DNA from: an uncultured Eubacteriales bacterium
Lineage (GTDB): Bacteria > Bacillota > Clostridia > Lachnospirales > Lachnospiraceae
Direction of reading: 5' to 3'
NCBI GenBank assembly: GCA_900317515.1
Contig: ONHA01000026.1
Coordinates: 1-40,008 of the forward strand
DNA length: 40,008 nt
Position 1 is the first letter of the stretch. Each line of letters begins with the position of its first letter. The position numbers and the translations under genes were made by a program. The notes beneath the pieces were generated by a model. It made no database searches, was not told the origin of the DNA, and saw only the letters and a program-made list of their open reading frames with translations. Below, in pieces: positions 16,381-24,555 of the stretch.

Positions 16381-17166
16381 TCACATATCCTCTTTCGTCT
16401 TCGTCCCGGGGGTTCCGAGATCGATTCCCGGGGCAATAGGCACAAGCACCTCGCCCTCTTTGATCCGGAAATAGGAGGTGCAGCAGGATTTGCCGTCCAG
16501 CTCCAGCCAGACGATGTATTCATTTCCCTCATGCCAGACCTTCGGGACCAGCGTGTCCCCGAGTCTTGCCTGGGAGATATACTGAACCCTGAGCTCCTCC
16601 ACCTTGAGGCCGGCGGGCAGGCACCCGATCATGAGTGCGATGTACTGTTCGTTGTTCACGTGACCGTTCGAGTCGAGATTCTCCACGCGGATACGGATCT
16701 CCGGCTTCGTCCGGTAGTTCTCCGCCGGGATGCGGATCCTGCGCGGCGCCTTGTTCTCCATCGGGAGCTCCGGGTCGAGCCCGTAGGCATCCATCTCGTA
16801 GGAGGGGACTCGTAAGGGCCGCAGGGCCGCGGTGTCAAAGTAGGCCCAGCTCGAGTTCGCGTAGGCAAGGAGCTTTCCGTCCTTATCCCTCATCGTAAGG
16901 TTTCGGTTGGCCTCGAAGCCCTTGAACTTGTAGGCCCAGGTCGCGGTGGTGACCTCCTCGCCGACCATCGGGTACTCGTTTACGACGATCTGCCAGAAGG
17001 TGATGATCCAGCCGTAATGTTCATTTTTCCAGGTGTCGGGCCCGCGGTTCACATCGATCGCGTGGAAGACCGCGCAGTCCTGAAAGTAGTTGACCAGCCC
17101 GGCCAGCGAGAGCCGGGCGTCCGGTGCGCATTCCGAATAGCGTATGTTGGAAGTAAATTCGTACAT
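16381..17166 (-). CDS. Acyl-ACP thioesterase (FatA/FatB-like)
   Basis: A 261-residue double hotdog enzyme releasing fatty acids from acyl carrier protein. The first hotdog (about 1-135) starts MYEFTSNIRYSE and contains LVNYFQDCAVFHA. The second (about 150-261) has LDSNGHVNNEQYI, the Asn-x-His pair of the family active site. AAGGAG lies nine bases before the ATG. It is the first gene of a thioesterase-cvfB-membrane protein-dnaE operon. Chain-length preference cannot be read from sequence. Confidence 0.92.
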   Translation of the reverse strand: MYEFTSNIRYSECAPDARLSLAGLVNYFQDCAVFHAIDVNRGPDTWKNEHYGWIITFWQIVVNEYPMVGEEVTTATWAYKFKGFEANRNLTMRDKDGKLLAYANSSWAYFDTAALRPLRVPSYEMDAYGLDPELPMENKAPRRIRIPAENYRTKPEIRIRVENLDSNGHVNNEQYIALMIGCLPAGLKVEELRVQYISQARLGDTLVPKVWHEGNEYIVWLELDGKSCCTSYFRIKEGEVLVPIAPGIDLGTPGTKTKEDM

Positions 17167-17190
17167 GATGTTGTTCTCCTTAGGAACTCT

Positions 17191-17220
17191 ATTATATATT
17201 CCCGGGAGGAAAAATGCCAC
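17191..17220 (-). promoter_or_regulatory. Promoter of the thioesterase-cvfB-dnaE operon
   Basis: The minus strand has GTGGCA (17215-17220), an 18-base spacer and TATAAT (17191-17196), 25 bases before the thioesterase start. The -10 box is perfect, the -35 box only four of six. Confidence 0.6.
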
Positions 17221-17221
17221 T

Positions 17222-17263
17222 AAAAAAATAATGAAGCCCCCTTCCCACCCGGAAGAGGGCTCC
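17222..17263 (-). terminator. Strong terminator after the GH3 gene
   Basis: A 13-pair stem (two wobble pairs, five-base loop; halves at 17233-17245 and 17251-17263) is followed by ATTATTTTTTT. A second, weaker hairpin with GGGGACG/CGTCCCC arms (17274-17303) lies between the GH3 stop and this terminator. Confidence 0.88.
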
Positions 17264-17310
17264 ATACGCGAACGGGGACGTTTCTTCGCCAGGAAGCGTC
17301 CCCAAACGTC

Positions 17311-20127
17311 TCAGCTGTTCCTCGCGACGTGTGCCTTGATCGTTTCCGTCAGATCCTCTTTCAGCTCCAGCGCGATCCGGTCGATCGAAAGCCCGCTCTC
17401 CCCGAAGAAGAACTGCATGTAGCAGCCGTTCAGCGCAATCATGGGAAGATCAAGGGTCACCCGGCGGGTCTCCGTGTCCATCCCGGTTAAGCTGATCATC
17501 CCGGCCAGCTTGTTGTCGACAAAAACGGAAAGGGGCACCTGCGAAAGCGGGCTCTGGTCCTTCACCGAGCAGTCCATGACAAGGCGGAAGGGGCCCCATT
17601 TTTCGGTATCGATCTTAAAGAGCACCTTGGATCCTCTGTGGGTCGGAATAAGGCCCGGATCAAGCTCAAACACATCCCCCTTACCGTAGACACCGATCGG
17701 AGCCAGCACCTCATCACCCTCCTCCGCCGGGCACTCCGCGAGCGCGCGGTCGATCTCATCCTCCTCCCCGAGGAAATGCTTAAAGACCGGCAGGCGCATC
17801 AGCGTCCGGCAGATATTGGCCGCACACCGCTCGTAATCCGCCCGGGAGGCGACGCCCGACCTGAGTCCCTCCTCAAAATCATCCCCGTTCGAGTTCGTGA
17901 GCGAATCCGCGTTGACCATGTTGAGGTCGTTCTGAGCCCTGGCCTGGACCGCCGTATACTGAAGGCTGCCCGGCCCGTCCTCGTCGCTGCCGGCCGCCCA
18001 CCAGTCGGTCATGACGATCCCGTCAAAGCCCCACTCCTCCCGGAGGATCGTGGTCAGAAGATCGTAGCTCGACGATGTGTAGGTCCCGTTCAGCCGCCCG
18101 TAGGTGCTCATGACGGCCATCGCGCCGCCCTCCTTCACCGCAAGTTCAAAGGCCTTTAAGTAAATCTCCCGAAGCGCCCTCTCGGAGACGACCGCGTCCA
18201 CCGAGTGCCGCTTCCACTCCTGATTGTTGCCCGCAAAGTGCTTGATGACGCCGGAAACGCCGTACGCCTGCATCCCCTGAAGCTGGGAAACCGCCATACG
18301 GCCGGTCAGGAGCGGATCCTCCGAGAAATACTCGAAATTCCGCCCGTTCAGGGGGCTCCTGTGAATATTGAGGCCCGGCCCTAAGAGCAGGTCGATCTTA
18401 TTTTTCCGGAGCTCAAGCCCCTCAAATTCGTAAATTTCCCGGATAAGGTCCGTGTTGAAGGTGGACGCCATCATGGTCCCGTTCGGCATCGCAAATGCCC
18501 TCGTACCGCAGTCCATCCGAATCCCGCTGGGTCCGTCCGAGCAGCACCCGACCGGGATCCCGTAGTTCTTCAGGGCCTCGGTCACGCCGCCGATCGCGCC
18601 GCCGGTCCCCGGGGTCACCTTGGGCGAGTTCATGCCCTCCCCGCGGAGGATCTGGCAGAGCTCCTTATCGGAGAGCTGGGAAATGAAAACCTCCATCGAA
18701 ACCTTCCCGTCCGCCACATCCTTGAGCTTCCACCCGAGGTCGCCCGCCGAGGAAGTGCCCTCCGGGAGCCATTTTTCTCTTTTGGCAAGCGGGGAGACCG
18801 TGCGGAGGGGCATGGGCTCTTCATTTTCCGAAAAATGCCCTCCCTCAAAACGCGGCACAAGGCGCATTGCCTCCGCGATCGGAGCTTCCGCCTCCGCGAG
18901 CTGCCGCACGAGAAGTGTCTTTTTAAGCGTGACCTCCCCGGCAGTCTTTGTATGCCTGACATCACAGCCCGCATGGAAGACATAGGTGCCCGCCTCGAGA
19001 ACATAAGCAGACGTAAAGCCCGTGCGCCCGTCATCGTCGTAGGAGGCGAAGAGATACGGATCCGCACTGATCACAAGCTCCTCGCTCCCGCCCGGGGCAA
19101 GCACCTCTGTCTTTGCAAAGCCGATGAGCGAGCGGACCGGCTGGCCCAGCTTCCCCTGGGGCTTTTCGGCAAAGAGCATCACGGTCTCCCTGCCGGCCGT
19201 ATCGCCGGTGTTTGTGACGCGCGCGGTCAGGGACAGGCAGCCTTCTGCCGTGCCGTCCCAGGAAAACGCCGCCGTCTCAATGTCAAACGTCGTGTAGGAG
19301 AGCCCGTACCCGAAGGGGTAGGCTGCCTTCTCCGGGCAGAAGGTCTCAAAATAGCGGTAGCCGACGTAGATATCCTCGTGGTAGATATTTCTGACCGGAT
19401 CCCCGAAATACTTTGTCGAGGGATAATCCGCGATATCCCACGCGATCGTGTCCGGGAGCCGCCCGCTCGGGGACTCCTTCCCGGAGAGAACATCCGCCAC
19501 TCCGAGGCACCCGGCCTCGCCGCCCTGCCAGATGATCATGACGGCTGACGGATGATATTTTTTCACCCACTTCATGTCGATGATATTGGAGATGTTGAGG
19601 AGCACCACGCTCTTTTTGAAGGCCCCGCAGACCTTCCTGAGCACATCCTCCTCCGCATCCGTCGGCAGATAGCTGCCCGGCTCCGCCGCGTTGTCGTGGT
19701 CCTCGCCGGCCGTCCGGCCAAGCACGATGATGGCCGTATCGGACTCTTCCGCAGCCCGGGAGACGAGCTCGTCGGTAAGAGGCATCTCCTCCTGGAACCA
19801 GGGCTCATTGCCCCAGCCGATCCCGTCGTCATAGGGGTGCTCTTTAAGCCACTCGCGGTAGGTCTCATCGACCTCCTTATTCAGCTCATAGAGCCCGTCC
19901 TTTGCCAGCGCCTCGGGGAGGTCGACGACATGATTCACATTGACCATGCCGCCCGAGCCCGTGCCGCTCTTATAATAATTGTACAAAGCGCGCCCGAAGA
20001 GCGCGATCTTCCCGCCTTTTGCGAGGGGGAGAGTACGGTTTTCATTTTCCAGAAGGACACAGCCCTCCGCCGCGACGCGCGCCGCCAGGGCCGAAAAACG
20101 CTTATAGTCAAAAATCAGATCACTCAT
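17311..20127 (-). CDS. Glycoside hydrolase family 3 beta-glucosidase with permuted domain order
   Basis: A 938-residue cytoplasmic enzyme (no signal peptide) expected to release glucose or a similar sugar from beta-linked oligosaccharides. Domain order is reversed relative to most GH3 proteins. The alpha/beta sandwich comes first (AAEGCVLLENENRTLPL at about 17-32). The fibronectin-III-like domain follows (after PFGYGLSYTTF, about 272-400). Then comes the TIM barrel (GIPVGCCSDGPSGIR, KHFAGNNQE, VMSTYGRLNG) with the nucleophile Asp708 in IVMTDWW, and finally a beta-rich tail of about 130 residues. The same order is known from Ruminococcus and Butyrivibrio beta-glucosidases. AAAGGAG precedes the ATG at 20127. 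The open frame 98 codons upstream is non-coding. It is transcribed alone. Confidence 0.93.
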   Translation of the reverse strand: MSDLIFDYKRFSALAARVAAEGCVLLENENRTLPLAKGGKIALFGRALYNYYKSGTGSGGMVNVNHVVDLPEALAKDGLYELNKEVDETYREWLKEHPYDDGIGWGNEPWFQEEMPLTDELVSRAAEESDTAIIVLGRTAGEDHDNAAEPGSYLPTDAEEDVLRKVCGAFKKSVVLLNISNIIDMKWVKKYHPSAVMIIWQGGEAGCLGVADVLSGKESPSGRLPDTIAWDIADYPSTKYFGDPVRNIYHEDIYVGYRYFETFCPEKAAYPFGYGLSYTTFDIETAAFSWDGTAEGCLSLTARVTNTGDTAGRETVMLFAEKPQGKLGQPVRSLIGFAKTEVLAPGGSEELVISADPYLFASYDDDGRTGFTSAYVLEAGTYVFHAGCDVRHTKTAGEVTLKKTLLVRQLAEAEAPIAEAMRLVPRFEGGHFSENEEPMPLRTVSPLAKREKWLPEGTSSAGDLGWKLKDVADGKVSMEVFISQLSDKELCQILRGEGMNSPKVTPGTGGAIGGVTEALKNYGIPVGCCSDGPSGIRMDCGTRAFAMPNGTMMASTFNTDLIREIYEFEGLELRKNKIDLLLGPGLNIHRSPLNGRNFEYFSEDPLLTGRMAVSQLQGMQAYGVSGVIKHFAGNNQEWKRHSVDAVVSERALREIYLKAFELAVKEGGAMAVMSTYGRLNGTYTSSSYDLLTTILREEWGFDGIVMTDWWAAGSDEDGPGSLQYTAVQARAQNDLNMVNADSLTNSNGDDFEEGLRSGVASRADYERCAANICRTLMRLPVFKHFLGEEDEIDRALAECPAEEGDEVLAPIGVYGKGDVFELDPGLIPTHRGSKVLFKIDTEKWGPFRLVMDCSVKDQSPLSQVPLSVFVDNKLAGMISLTGMDTETRRVTLDLPMIALNGCYMQFFFGESGLSIDRIALELKEDLTETIKAHVARNS

Positions 20128-20185
20128 GGGGGCTCCTTTCGATTTGCTCACGCCGGAATCCGCCGGCCCGGAACAGGATGCCTTA

Positions 20186-20214
20186 ACTTTATAATATTTT
20201 GAAAAATACGTCAA
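20186..20214 (-). promoter_or_regulatory. Promoter of the GH3 gene
   Basis: Minus-strand TTGACG (20209-20214), 17-base spacer and TAAAGT (20186-20191), about 60 bases before the GH3 start. A short GCCGG-rich inverted repeat lies in the leader. It diverges from the plus-strand promoter at 20243-20271, leaving about 28 bases between the -35 boxes for shared regulation. Confidence 0.55.
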
Positions 20215-20242
20215 CCGCCTATCCGCCCTTTCCCGATCGCCC

Positions 20243-20271
20243 TTGTCTTTTGGGCGCGTCTTTGCTACAAT
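20243..20271 (+). promoter_or_regulatory. Promoter of the HMA2-pgcA operon
   Basis: TTGTCT (20243-20248), 17-base spacer and TACAAT (20266-20271), 31 bases before the first ATG. Both boxes are four or five matches to the sigma-A consensus. Confidence 0.62.
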
Positions 20272-20302
20272 CAAAGTATCTGATGAACGGAGGATACAAG
20301 AT

Positions 20303-20728
20303 ATGCGGTTTGCAGTTGAACACGCCACTCCCGGCCGGATCCGTATCCGGACCGCCGACCGGATCTCGCTCGAAGAATCCCGTTCCCTTCGTCTGGCCAT
20401 CCTCGGCATCGAGGGTGTCACGGATGTGCGCTTTTACCGGAATACCGGCAGCATTGCCGTCTTTTTCAGCGGTCCTCCGGACAGGCTCACGGCCTCCCTG
20501 GCCGCGCTTGACGGGACGGCGATCCCCGCATCAAAAGAGTATCCCGACACGAAGCCGGACAGTCCCTTCCTCGATGCAGGCGAGATCAAGAGGCGCGGCC
20601 TCCATCCGCACTTCAAGCGGAAAATGCGCACCCAGATCCTCACCGAAGCGTTTTTTGACGCGGTCATGCCCGCACCCGTTCAGCTTCTCCTCCACGCGGT
20701 GCAGCTTGTGCGCCTTGAGAAAATGTAA
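20303..20728 (+). CDS. Orphan HMA2-like domain (N-terminal domain of a metal P-type ATPase)
   Basis: A 141-residue protein. The first 70 residues have the ferredoxin-like pattern HATPGRIRIRTADRIS ... GIEGVTDVRFYRNTGSIAVFF of the HMA2 domain found at the front of some P1B ATPases; there is no CxxC metal site. A charged linker (GLHPHFKRKMR) and an amphipathic end (MPAPVQLLLHAVQLVRLEKM) follow, resembling the stretch just before the first membrane helices of such ATPases, where this protein stops. GGAGG lies nine bases before the ATG at 20303. pgcA begins 24 bases downstream, so no ATPase follows. It may be a decayed ATPase or a genuine stand-alone partner protein. Confidence 0.6.
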   Translation: MRFAVEHATPGRIRIRTADRISLEESRSLRLAILGIEGVTDVRFYRNTGSIAVFFSGPPDRLTASLAALDGTAIPASKEYPDTKPDSPFLDAGEIKRRGLHPHFKRKMRTQILTEAFFDAVMPAPVQLLLHAVQLVRLEKM

Positions 20729-20752
20729 ACCTCTGAAGAAAGGAGATCTACC

Positions 20753-22450
20753 ATGTCCGTCGAATATGAGCGCCTTTCATACTGGCTCGACAGCCTTCCC
20801 GAAAGCGATCCCTTCCGCGAGGGGCTCATCGCCGTAAAGGATGATCCCGCGGAGATCCGCGAGCGCTTCGCCGCCGAGCTCGCCTTCGGCACCGCCGGCC
20901 TGCGCGGAAAATTAAAAGCCGGCACCGCCTGCATGAACTATCAGGTCGTGGGACGCGCCGCCCAGGGCCTTGCCGACTACATTGTCGCAAAAGGCCCCGA
21001 AGCCATGGCAAAAGGAGCCGTCATCGCGCACGACCCGCGGCATTATTCAAAAGAATTCTCCAACCTCACCGCCGGGATCCTGGCGGCAAACGGTATCAGG
21101 GCTTTCATTTTCCCGGATCTTCGGCCAACGCCGGAGCTCGCCTTCCTGGTCCCGCGGCTTGGGACGATCGCAGGCGTGAACCTTACGGCCTCCCACAACC
21201 CGAAGGACTACAACGGGATGAAGCTCTACTGGGAGGACGGCTGCCAGATCAGCGGCGAGATCGCCGATGCGATCTACGAATGCATAAAGAGCCACGACTA
21301 CTTCACCGGCATCAAAACGATGTCCCTCGAGGAGGGAATCGCCGCCGGTCTCATTGAGGTCCTGCCGGAATCGCTGGACGATGAGTACTTAAGCAAGGTC
21401 CTCTCCCTCTCCGTGCGCGGAAGCGAAGATCTCGACCTTTCGATCCCGCTCGTCTACACCCCCTTAAACGGGGCCGGCTCGATCCCCTTCACGAAGATGC
21501 TCGCCGCCCGCGGCTTTACCAACTGGCGCGTCGTGCCCGAGCAGAAGGACCCGGATCCGGATTTCACGACCGTCGGCTACCCGAACCCCGAGAGCCCGGC
21601 CGCCTTTGCGATGAGCGAGGCGCTCGGAAAGACCTTCGGGGCGGAGCTTCTCATGGCGACCGACCCGGATTCCGACCGCTTTGCGATCGAACTCCTAAAC
21701 GACAAGGGCGAGTATGTCCCGCTGAACGGCAACCAGACCGGCTATCTCCTCGTCAATTACCTGCTCGAGGGCAGCAAGAACGCGGGCACCCTGCCCGAAA
21801 ACGGCGCGATCGTGAAATCCATCGTGACCAGCACCCTCTCCACCAGGATCGCTGAGCACTACGGCGTAGAGATGTGGGAGGCCCTGACCGGCTTCAAGAA
21901 CATCTGCGGCCGGATCCCCGAGCTTCACGCCGCCGGCCTCACCTACATCTTCGGCTACGAGGAGTCCGTCGGCTACGCCGCCTGCCCCGAGATCCGGGAC
22001 AAGGACGGCATCAGCGCCGGCATGCTGGTCGCGGAAGCCGCTGCCTACTACAGAAAGCAGGGCAAAACCCTCTTTGACGTCCTGAACGAGATCTACGAGA
22101 CCTACGGCTTCTGCTCCGAGATGGAGCCGAACCTGATCCTCGAGGGGCTCGAAGGCGCCGCCCGCATCAGGCGGATGATGGAGAGTCTCAGAAATGAACC
22201 CCTCACCTCCGCCGGCGGCATCGATATCGTAAAGGTCATCGACTATAAGGACGGTTACGAGGACATTCCGCCCTCCAACGTTCTCCGCTATTTCCTCGCC
22301 GACGGGTCCTGGTTCGCGGTCCGGCCGTCCGGCACCGAGCCCAAGATCAAGTTCTACTTCTACGCGTTCGGCGAGAGCCTTGCGGATGCGCAGAAGAAAA
22401 ATGAAGCCATCAGGGAGTCCGTGACAAAAAGAATATCCGGAGTCGAGTGA
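20753..22450 (+). CDS. pgcA: Phosphoglucomutase/phosphomannomutase (phospho-sugar mutase)
   Basis: A 565-residue alpha-D-phosphohexomutase interconverting hexose 1- and 6-phosphates through a phosphoserine. It shows all four family signatures: the active serine loop TASHNPKDYNGMK near residue 144, the metal loop DPDSDR near residue 304, the sugar loop GYEESVGY near 404 and the phosphate loop RPSGTEPKIKFY near 525. The length and the N-terminal FGTAGLRG fit the PgcA/PGM2-like branch of Firmicutes, which links glycolysis to UDP-glucose and cell-surface glycan synthesis. AAAGGAG precedes the ATG. It is co-transcribed with the HMA2-like gene and ends at a bidirectional terminator. Confidence 0.95.
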   Translation: MSVEYERLSYWLDSLPESDPFREGLIAVKDDPAEIRERFAAELAFGTAGLRGKLKAGTACMNYQVVGRAAQGLADYIVAKGPEAMAKGAVIAHDPRHYSKEFSNLTAGILAANGIRAFIFPDLRPTPELAFLVPRLGTIAGVNLTASHNPKDYNGMKLYWEDGCQISGEIADAIYECIKSHDYFTGIKTMSLEEGIAAGLIEVLPESLDDEYLSKVLSLSVRGSEDLDLSIPLVYTPLNGAGSIPFTKMLAARGFTNWRVVPEQKDPDPDFTTVGYPNPESPAAFAMSEALGKTFGAELLMATDPDSDRFAIELLNDKGEYVPLNGNQTGYLLVNYLLEGSKNAGTLPENGAIVKSIVTSTLSTRIAEHYGVEMWEALTGFKNICGRIPELHAAGLTYIFGYEESVGYAACPEIRDKDGISAGMLVAEAAAYYRKQGKTLFDVLNEIYETYGFCSEMEPNLILEGLEGAARIRRMMESLRNEPLTSAGGIDIVKVIDYKDGYEDIPPSNVLRYFLADGSWFAVRPSGTEPKIKFYFYAFGESLADAQKKNEAIRESVTKRISGVE

Positions 22451-22466
22451 CCTTAGACGGCGCCTC

Positions 22467-22513
22467 CGGCATGAAAAAGGAGCTTGCAAAACGCAAGCTC
22501 CTTTTTCATGCCG
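22467..22513. terminator. Bidirectional terminator between pgcA and the Nudix gene
   Basis: A perfect 21-pair stem (22467-22487 with 22493-22513, loop AAAAC) with runs of A and T inside the arms. Read on plus it ends pgcA (CTCCTTTTTCATG); read on minus it gives the same for the convergent Nudix gene. It is one of the longest perfect inverted repeats in the window. Confidence 0.9.
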
Positions 22514-22547
22514 GGATCGTTTTTTCATTTCCGCAGCATCCCGGACC

Positions 22548-23246
22548 CTACTCTTCACTCATTTTCCTGCGGTAGTAACGGCTCGGCCTGTGGGCCTCCC
22601 CGGATGTATAGTGATCCGTCTCCTCGATCATCGGCGCCACCTTCTTTCGGAAATTCGCCTTAAAAAGCGGCTTGCCGAGAATGATCTCGTAGACCCGCTG
22701 GAGCTCCGGCAGCGTGAACTCCTCCGGCACCAGATGGAAGGCTATGTCCGTGTACTCCACCTTGTTTCGCAGGCGCCACAGGGCATACTCGATGATGCGG
22801 CGGTGGTCAAATGCAATCTCCTCATTTTCATCCAGAAGATCCCTCACCGGCAGAAGGACCGCCTCTGTCGTCCGCTGCCCGGCGCGGAAGGAGAGCTTAT
22901 CCCTCGAGACCAGGTTCATGTAGGAGACCGAGATGACCCTGGTTCTGGGGTCGCGGTCAAGAGCGCCCCAGGTGTAGAGCTGCTCGTAATAGATGCCGGA
23001 AAGCCCCGTCTCCTCGAAAATGCCTCTCTCCGCAGCCTCATCCAGCGTCTCCTCCTTCCCCACGAACACGCCCGGCAGGGCCAGGCAGCCCGAGAAGGGG
23101 TGCTCCCCGCGGCGGACCATCAGGATCTTCAGGCAGTCGTCCTCCACCGTGAAGGTGAGAAGGTCGACGGCCACCGAGATCCTCTCGTAGAGGCTTGCGT
23201 CGTAATTTTTGAGAAATTCCTCTTCCCCGGGCGAGTGGCTGTTCAT
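22548..23246 (-). CDS. Nudix-domain transcriptional regulator, NrtR-like
   Basis: A 232-residue protein with an N-terminal Nudix domain (about 15-150) and a C-terminal winged helix (about 155-225, with FTLPELQRVYEIILGKPLFKAN). This is the NrtR-type layout, in which the Nudix fold senses a nucleotide or sugar-nucleotide ligand and the winged helix binds DNA. The Nudix box reads LPGVFVGKEETLDEAAERG then IFEETGL: the catalytic Glu of the RE pair is Gly, so hydrolase activity is probably lost. GGAGG lies about ten bases before the ATG at 23246. It is the last gene of the run that includes the PurA-like and VWA genes, and an inverted repeat lies in its leader. The regulon is unknown. Confidence 0.78.
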   Translation of the reverse strand: MNSHSPGEEEFLKNYDASLYERISVAVDLLTFTVEDDCLKILMVRRGEHPFSGCLALPGVFVGKEETLDEAAERGIFEETGLSGIYYEQLYTWGALDRDPRTRVISVSYMNLVSRDKLSFRAGQRTTEAVLLPVRDLLDENEEIAFDHRRIIEYALWRLRNKVEYTDIAFHLVPEEFTLPELQRVYEIILGKPLFKANFRKKVAPMIEETDHYTSGEAHRPSRYYRRKMSEE

Positions 23247-23264
23247 CTTGTTCTTTCCTCCGTA

Positions 23265-23325
23265 AAATGGCCGTTTCTTAAAGACCATTCTAGCACATTT
23301 GAGGCGGAAGGGAAACCGGCCATTT
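23265..23325. repeat. Inverted repeat upstream of the Nudix regulator
   Basis: The 13-base arm AAATGGCCGTTTC (23265-23277) is matched in reverse orientation by GAAACCGGCCATTT (23312-23325), with one extra base. The arms are 34 bases apart and flank a possible -10 (minus-strand TAGAAT near 23288-23293). It could be an operator pair for autoregulation or a loose terminator after the PurA-like gene. Confidence 0.5.
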
Positions 23326-23334
23326 GCCTGCGCC

Positions 23335-24513
23335 TCACTTCCCGGAAATCCTTACGCTCCCGAATCTCTCCCCGCCGCTTGCATAGAGCCTGTCAAAATG
23401 CTCCCCAAAAGCCTCCCCGGGATCCTCCCTCTTCCCGGGACCGGCCAGGCACCCTCCCGTCTCGTTAAGGTGCGTCACGGCAAGCGAACATGCGGCGCCC
23501 GGCAGCTTCCCACCGAAATCTTCCCTGATTCGCCCCTGAAGAGCATCTGTATCCAAAAGCCCGTACCTGAGCGTCCCCTGAAAAGGATTGGGCACGTTGG
23601 TCCGGTCAATCATATCCGCGTTTATCGCCGCCTTTTCGCACTCATGCTCCATCGGCCCCGCCCCGTGCCGGGTCAGATACGTCCGGGTCACATAGCAGAC
23701 CTCCGCTTCCGCCTCCCGGTCCTTCAGGATCCGCGCCGGCTCCGCGAGCCCCGTATGGCTGGGCGTCGTGTGGTCGAGGACCTCAAGGCGCCCCATGTCG
23801 AGCAGCAGTCCCTGCCCGTTCTCGAACACAGCCGTATCGTATTTTTCCAAAATGCCGTCATCCGCCTCAGCCGTATGGGCCAGGAAGAAGCGCCAGTCCT
23901 CGAGGTAATGCTCAACAAGGGCATCCCCGGCCAGGATCTCCCGCCAGACCTCCGGGATCCCCGGCATCCCGAGCTCCAACGCTCTGGCCGGCACATACTC
24001 ATCCCGCATGAAAATGAGAACCTCCCGCACCGCCGCCTCATCGCACTCGCCGAACGTGCGGGATCCCGCACCTTTCCGGCAGCGCAGGACCGTCTCCCAG
24101 ATCCCGAAGCCGCAGCTCCCGTGCCGCTTTCCGCCGCGAAATTCCTCCGCCATCTGGTTTAGGATCATGTCATAGGGCGTCGTCCAGCGGCAGGCGGGGT
24201 GGACGAAAACCCTGAAATCCGCTCCCGCTCTCCGAAGCGCCTCGTACTCCCCGCGGAAAATCATCGGATTGATGAGAAAGGCATCGCAGAAAAACGTGTC
24301 CGCTCCCGCAAAACTCCCGGACCCCAGATGGTGAAATATATGCCGGATCCCCTCCGGCGTCACCACGGTGTGGCCCCGCTGGGGCCCGCCGTTGGTGAGG
24401 ACATTAAGGCACGTTTCTCCCTGGGCAGCCGCCTCCCGGCAGAAGTAATCGGTCATAAGGCCCTTCCCTTCATCTCCGTAATTGGCTCCGATCACGATCT
24501 TCGCGCGCTTCAT
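23335..24513 (-). CDS. Divergent adenylosuccinate synthetase (PurA) paralogue
   Basis: A 392-residue protein of the PurA fold. The P-loop-like start IGANYGDEGKGL keeps the catalytic Asp (residue 14) and Lys17 but has Leu where PurA has the last Lys of GDEGKGK. GGPQRGHTVV keeps the catalytic His48. FENGQGLLLDMG matches the GAQGTLLD region and TRHGAGPMEHE the TRVGAGPF region. Two substrate loops differ: the IMP loop TTGRGIGP reads SCGFGIWE, and the aspartate loop TTGRxRR is replaced by NPFQGTLR. So it probably ligates or phosphorylates a different nucleobase-like substrate; I cannot name it. GAGGAGG precedes the ATG. It lies 42 bases after the VWA gene. Confidence 0.78.
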   Translation of the reverse strand: MKRAKIVIGANYGDEGKGLMTDYFCREAAAQGETCLNVLTNGGPQRGHTVVTPEGIRHIFHHLGSGSFAGADTFFCDAFLINPMIFRGEYEALRRAGADFRVFVHPACRWTTPYDMILNQMAEEFRGGKRHGSCGFGIWETVLRCRKGAGSRTFGECDEAAVREVLIFMRDEYVPARALELGMPGIPEVWREILAGDALVEHYLEDWRFFLAHTAEADDGILEKYDTAVFENGQGLLLDMGRLEVLDHTTPSHTGLAEPARILKDREAEAEVCYVTRTYLTRHGAGPMEHECEKAAINADMIDRTNVPNPFQGTLRYGLLDTDALQGRIREDFGGKLPGAACSLAVTHLNETGGCLAGPGKREDPGEAFGEHFDRLYASGGERFGSVRISGK

Positions 24514-24555
24514 GTCCGTACCTCCTCTCCGGCATTTTTTACATTCCGCCTAAGC

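Noticed and set aside
23335-24513. Phage-type PurZ (2-aminoadenine synthesis)
   Set aside because: PurZ enzymes lack the catalytic Asp that is kept here, and no phage genes or DatZ/MazZ partners are present.
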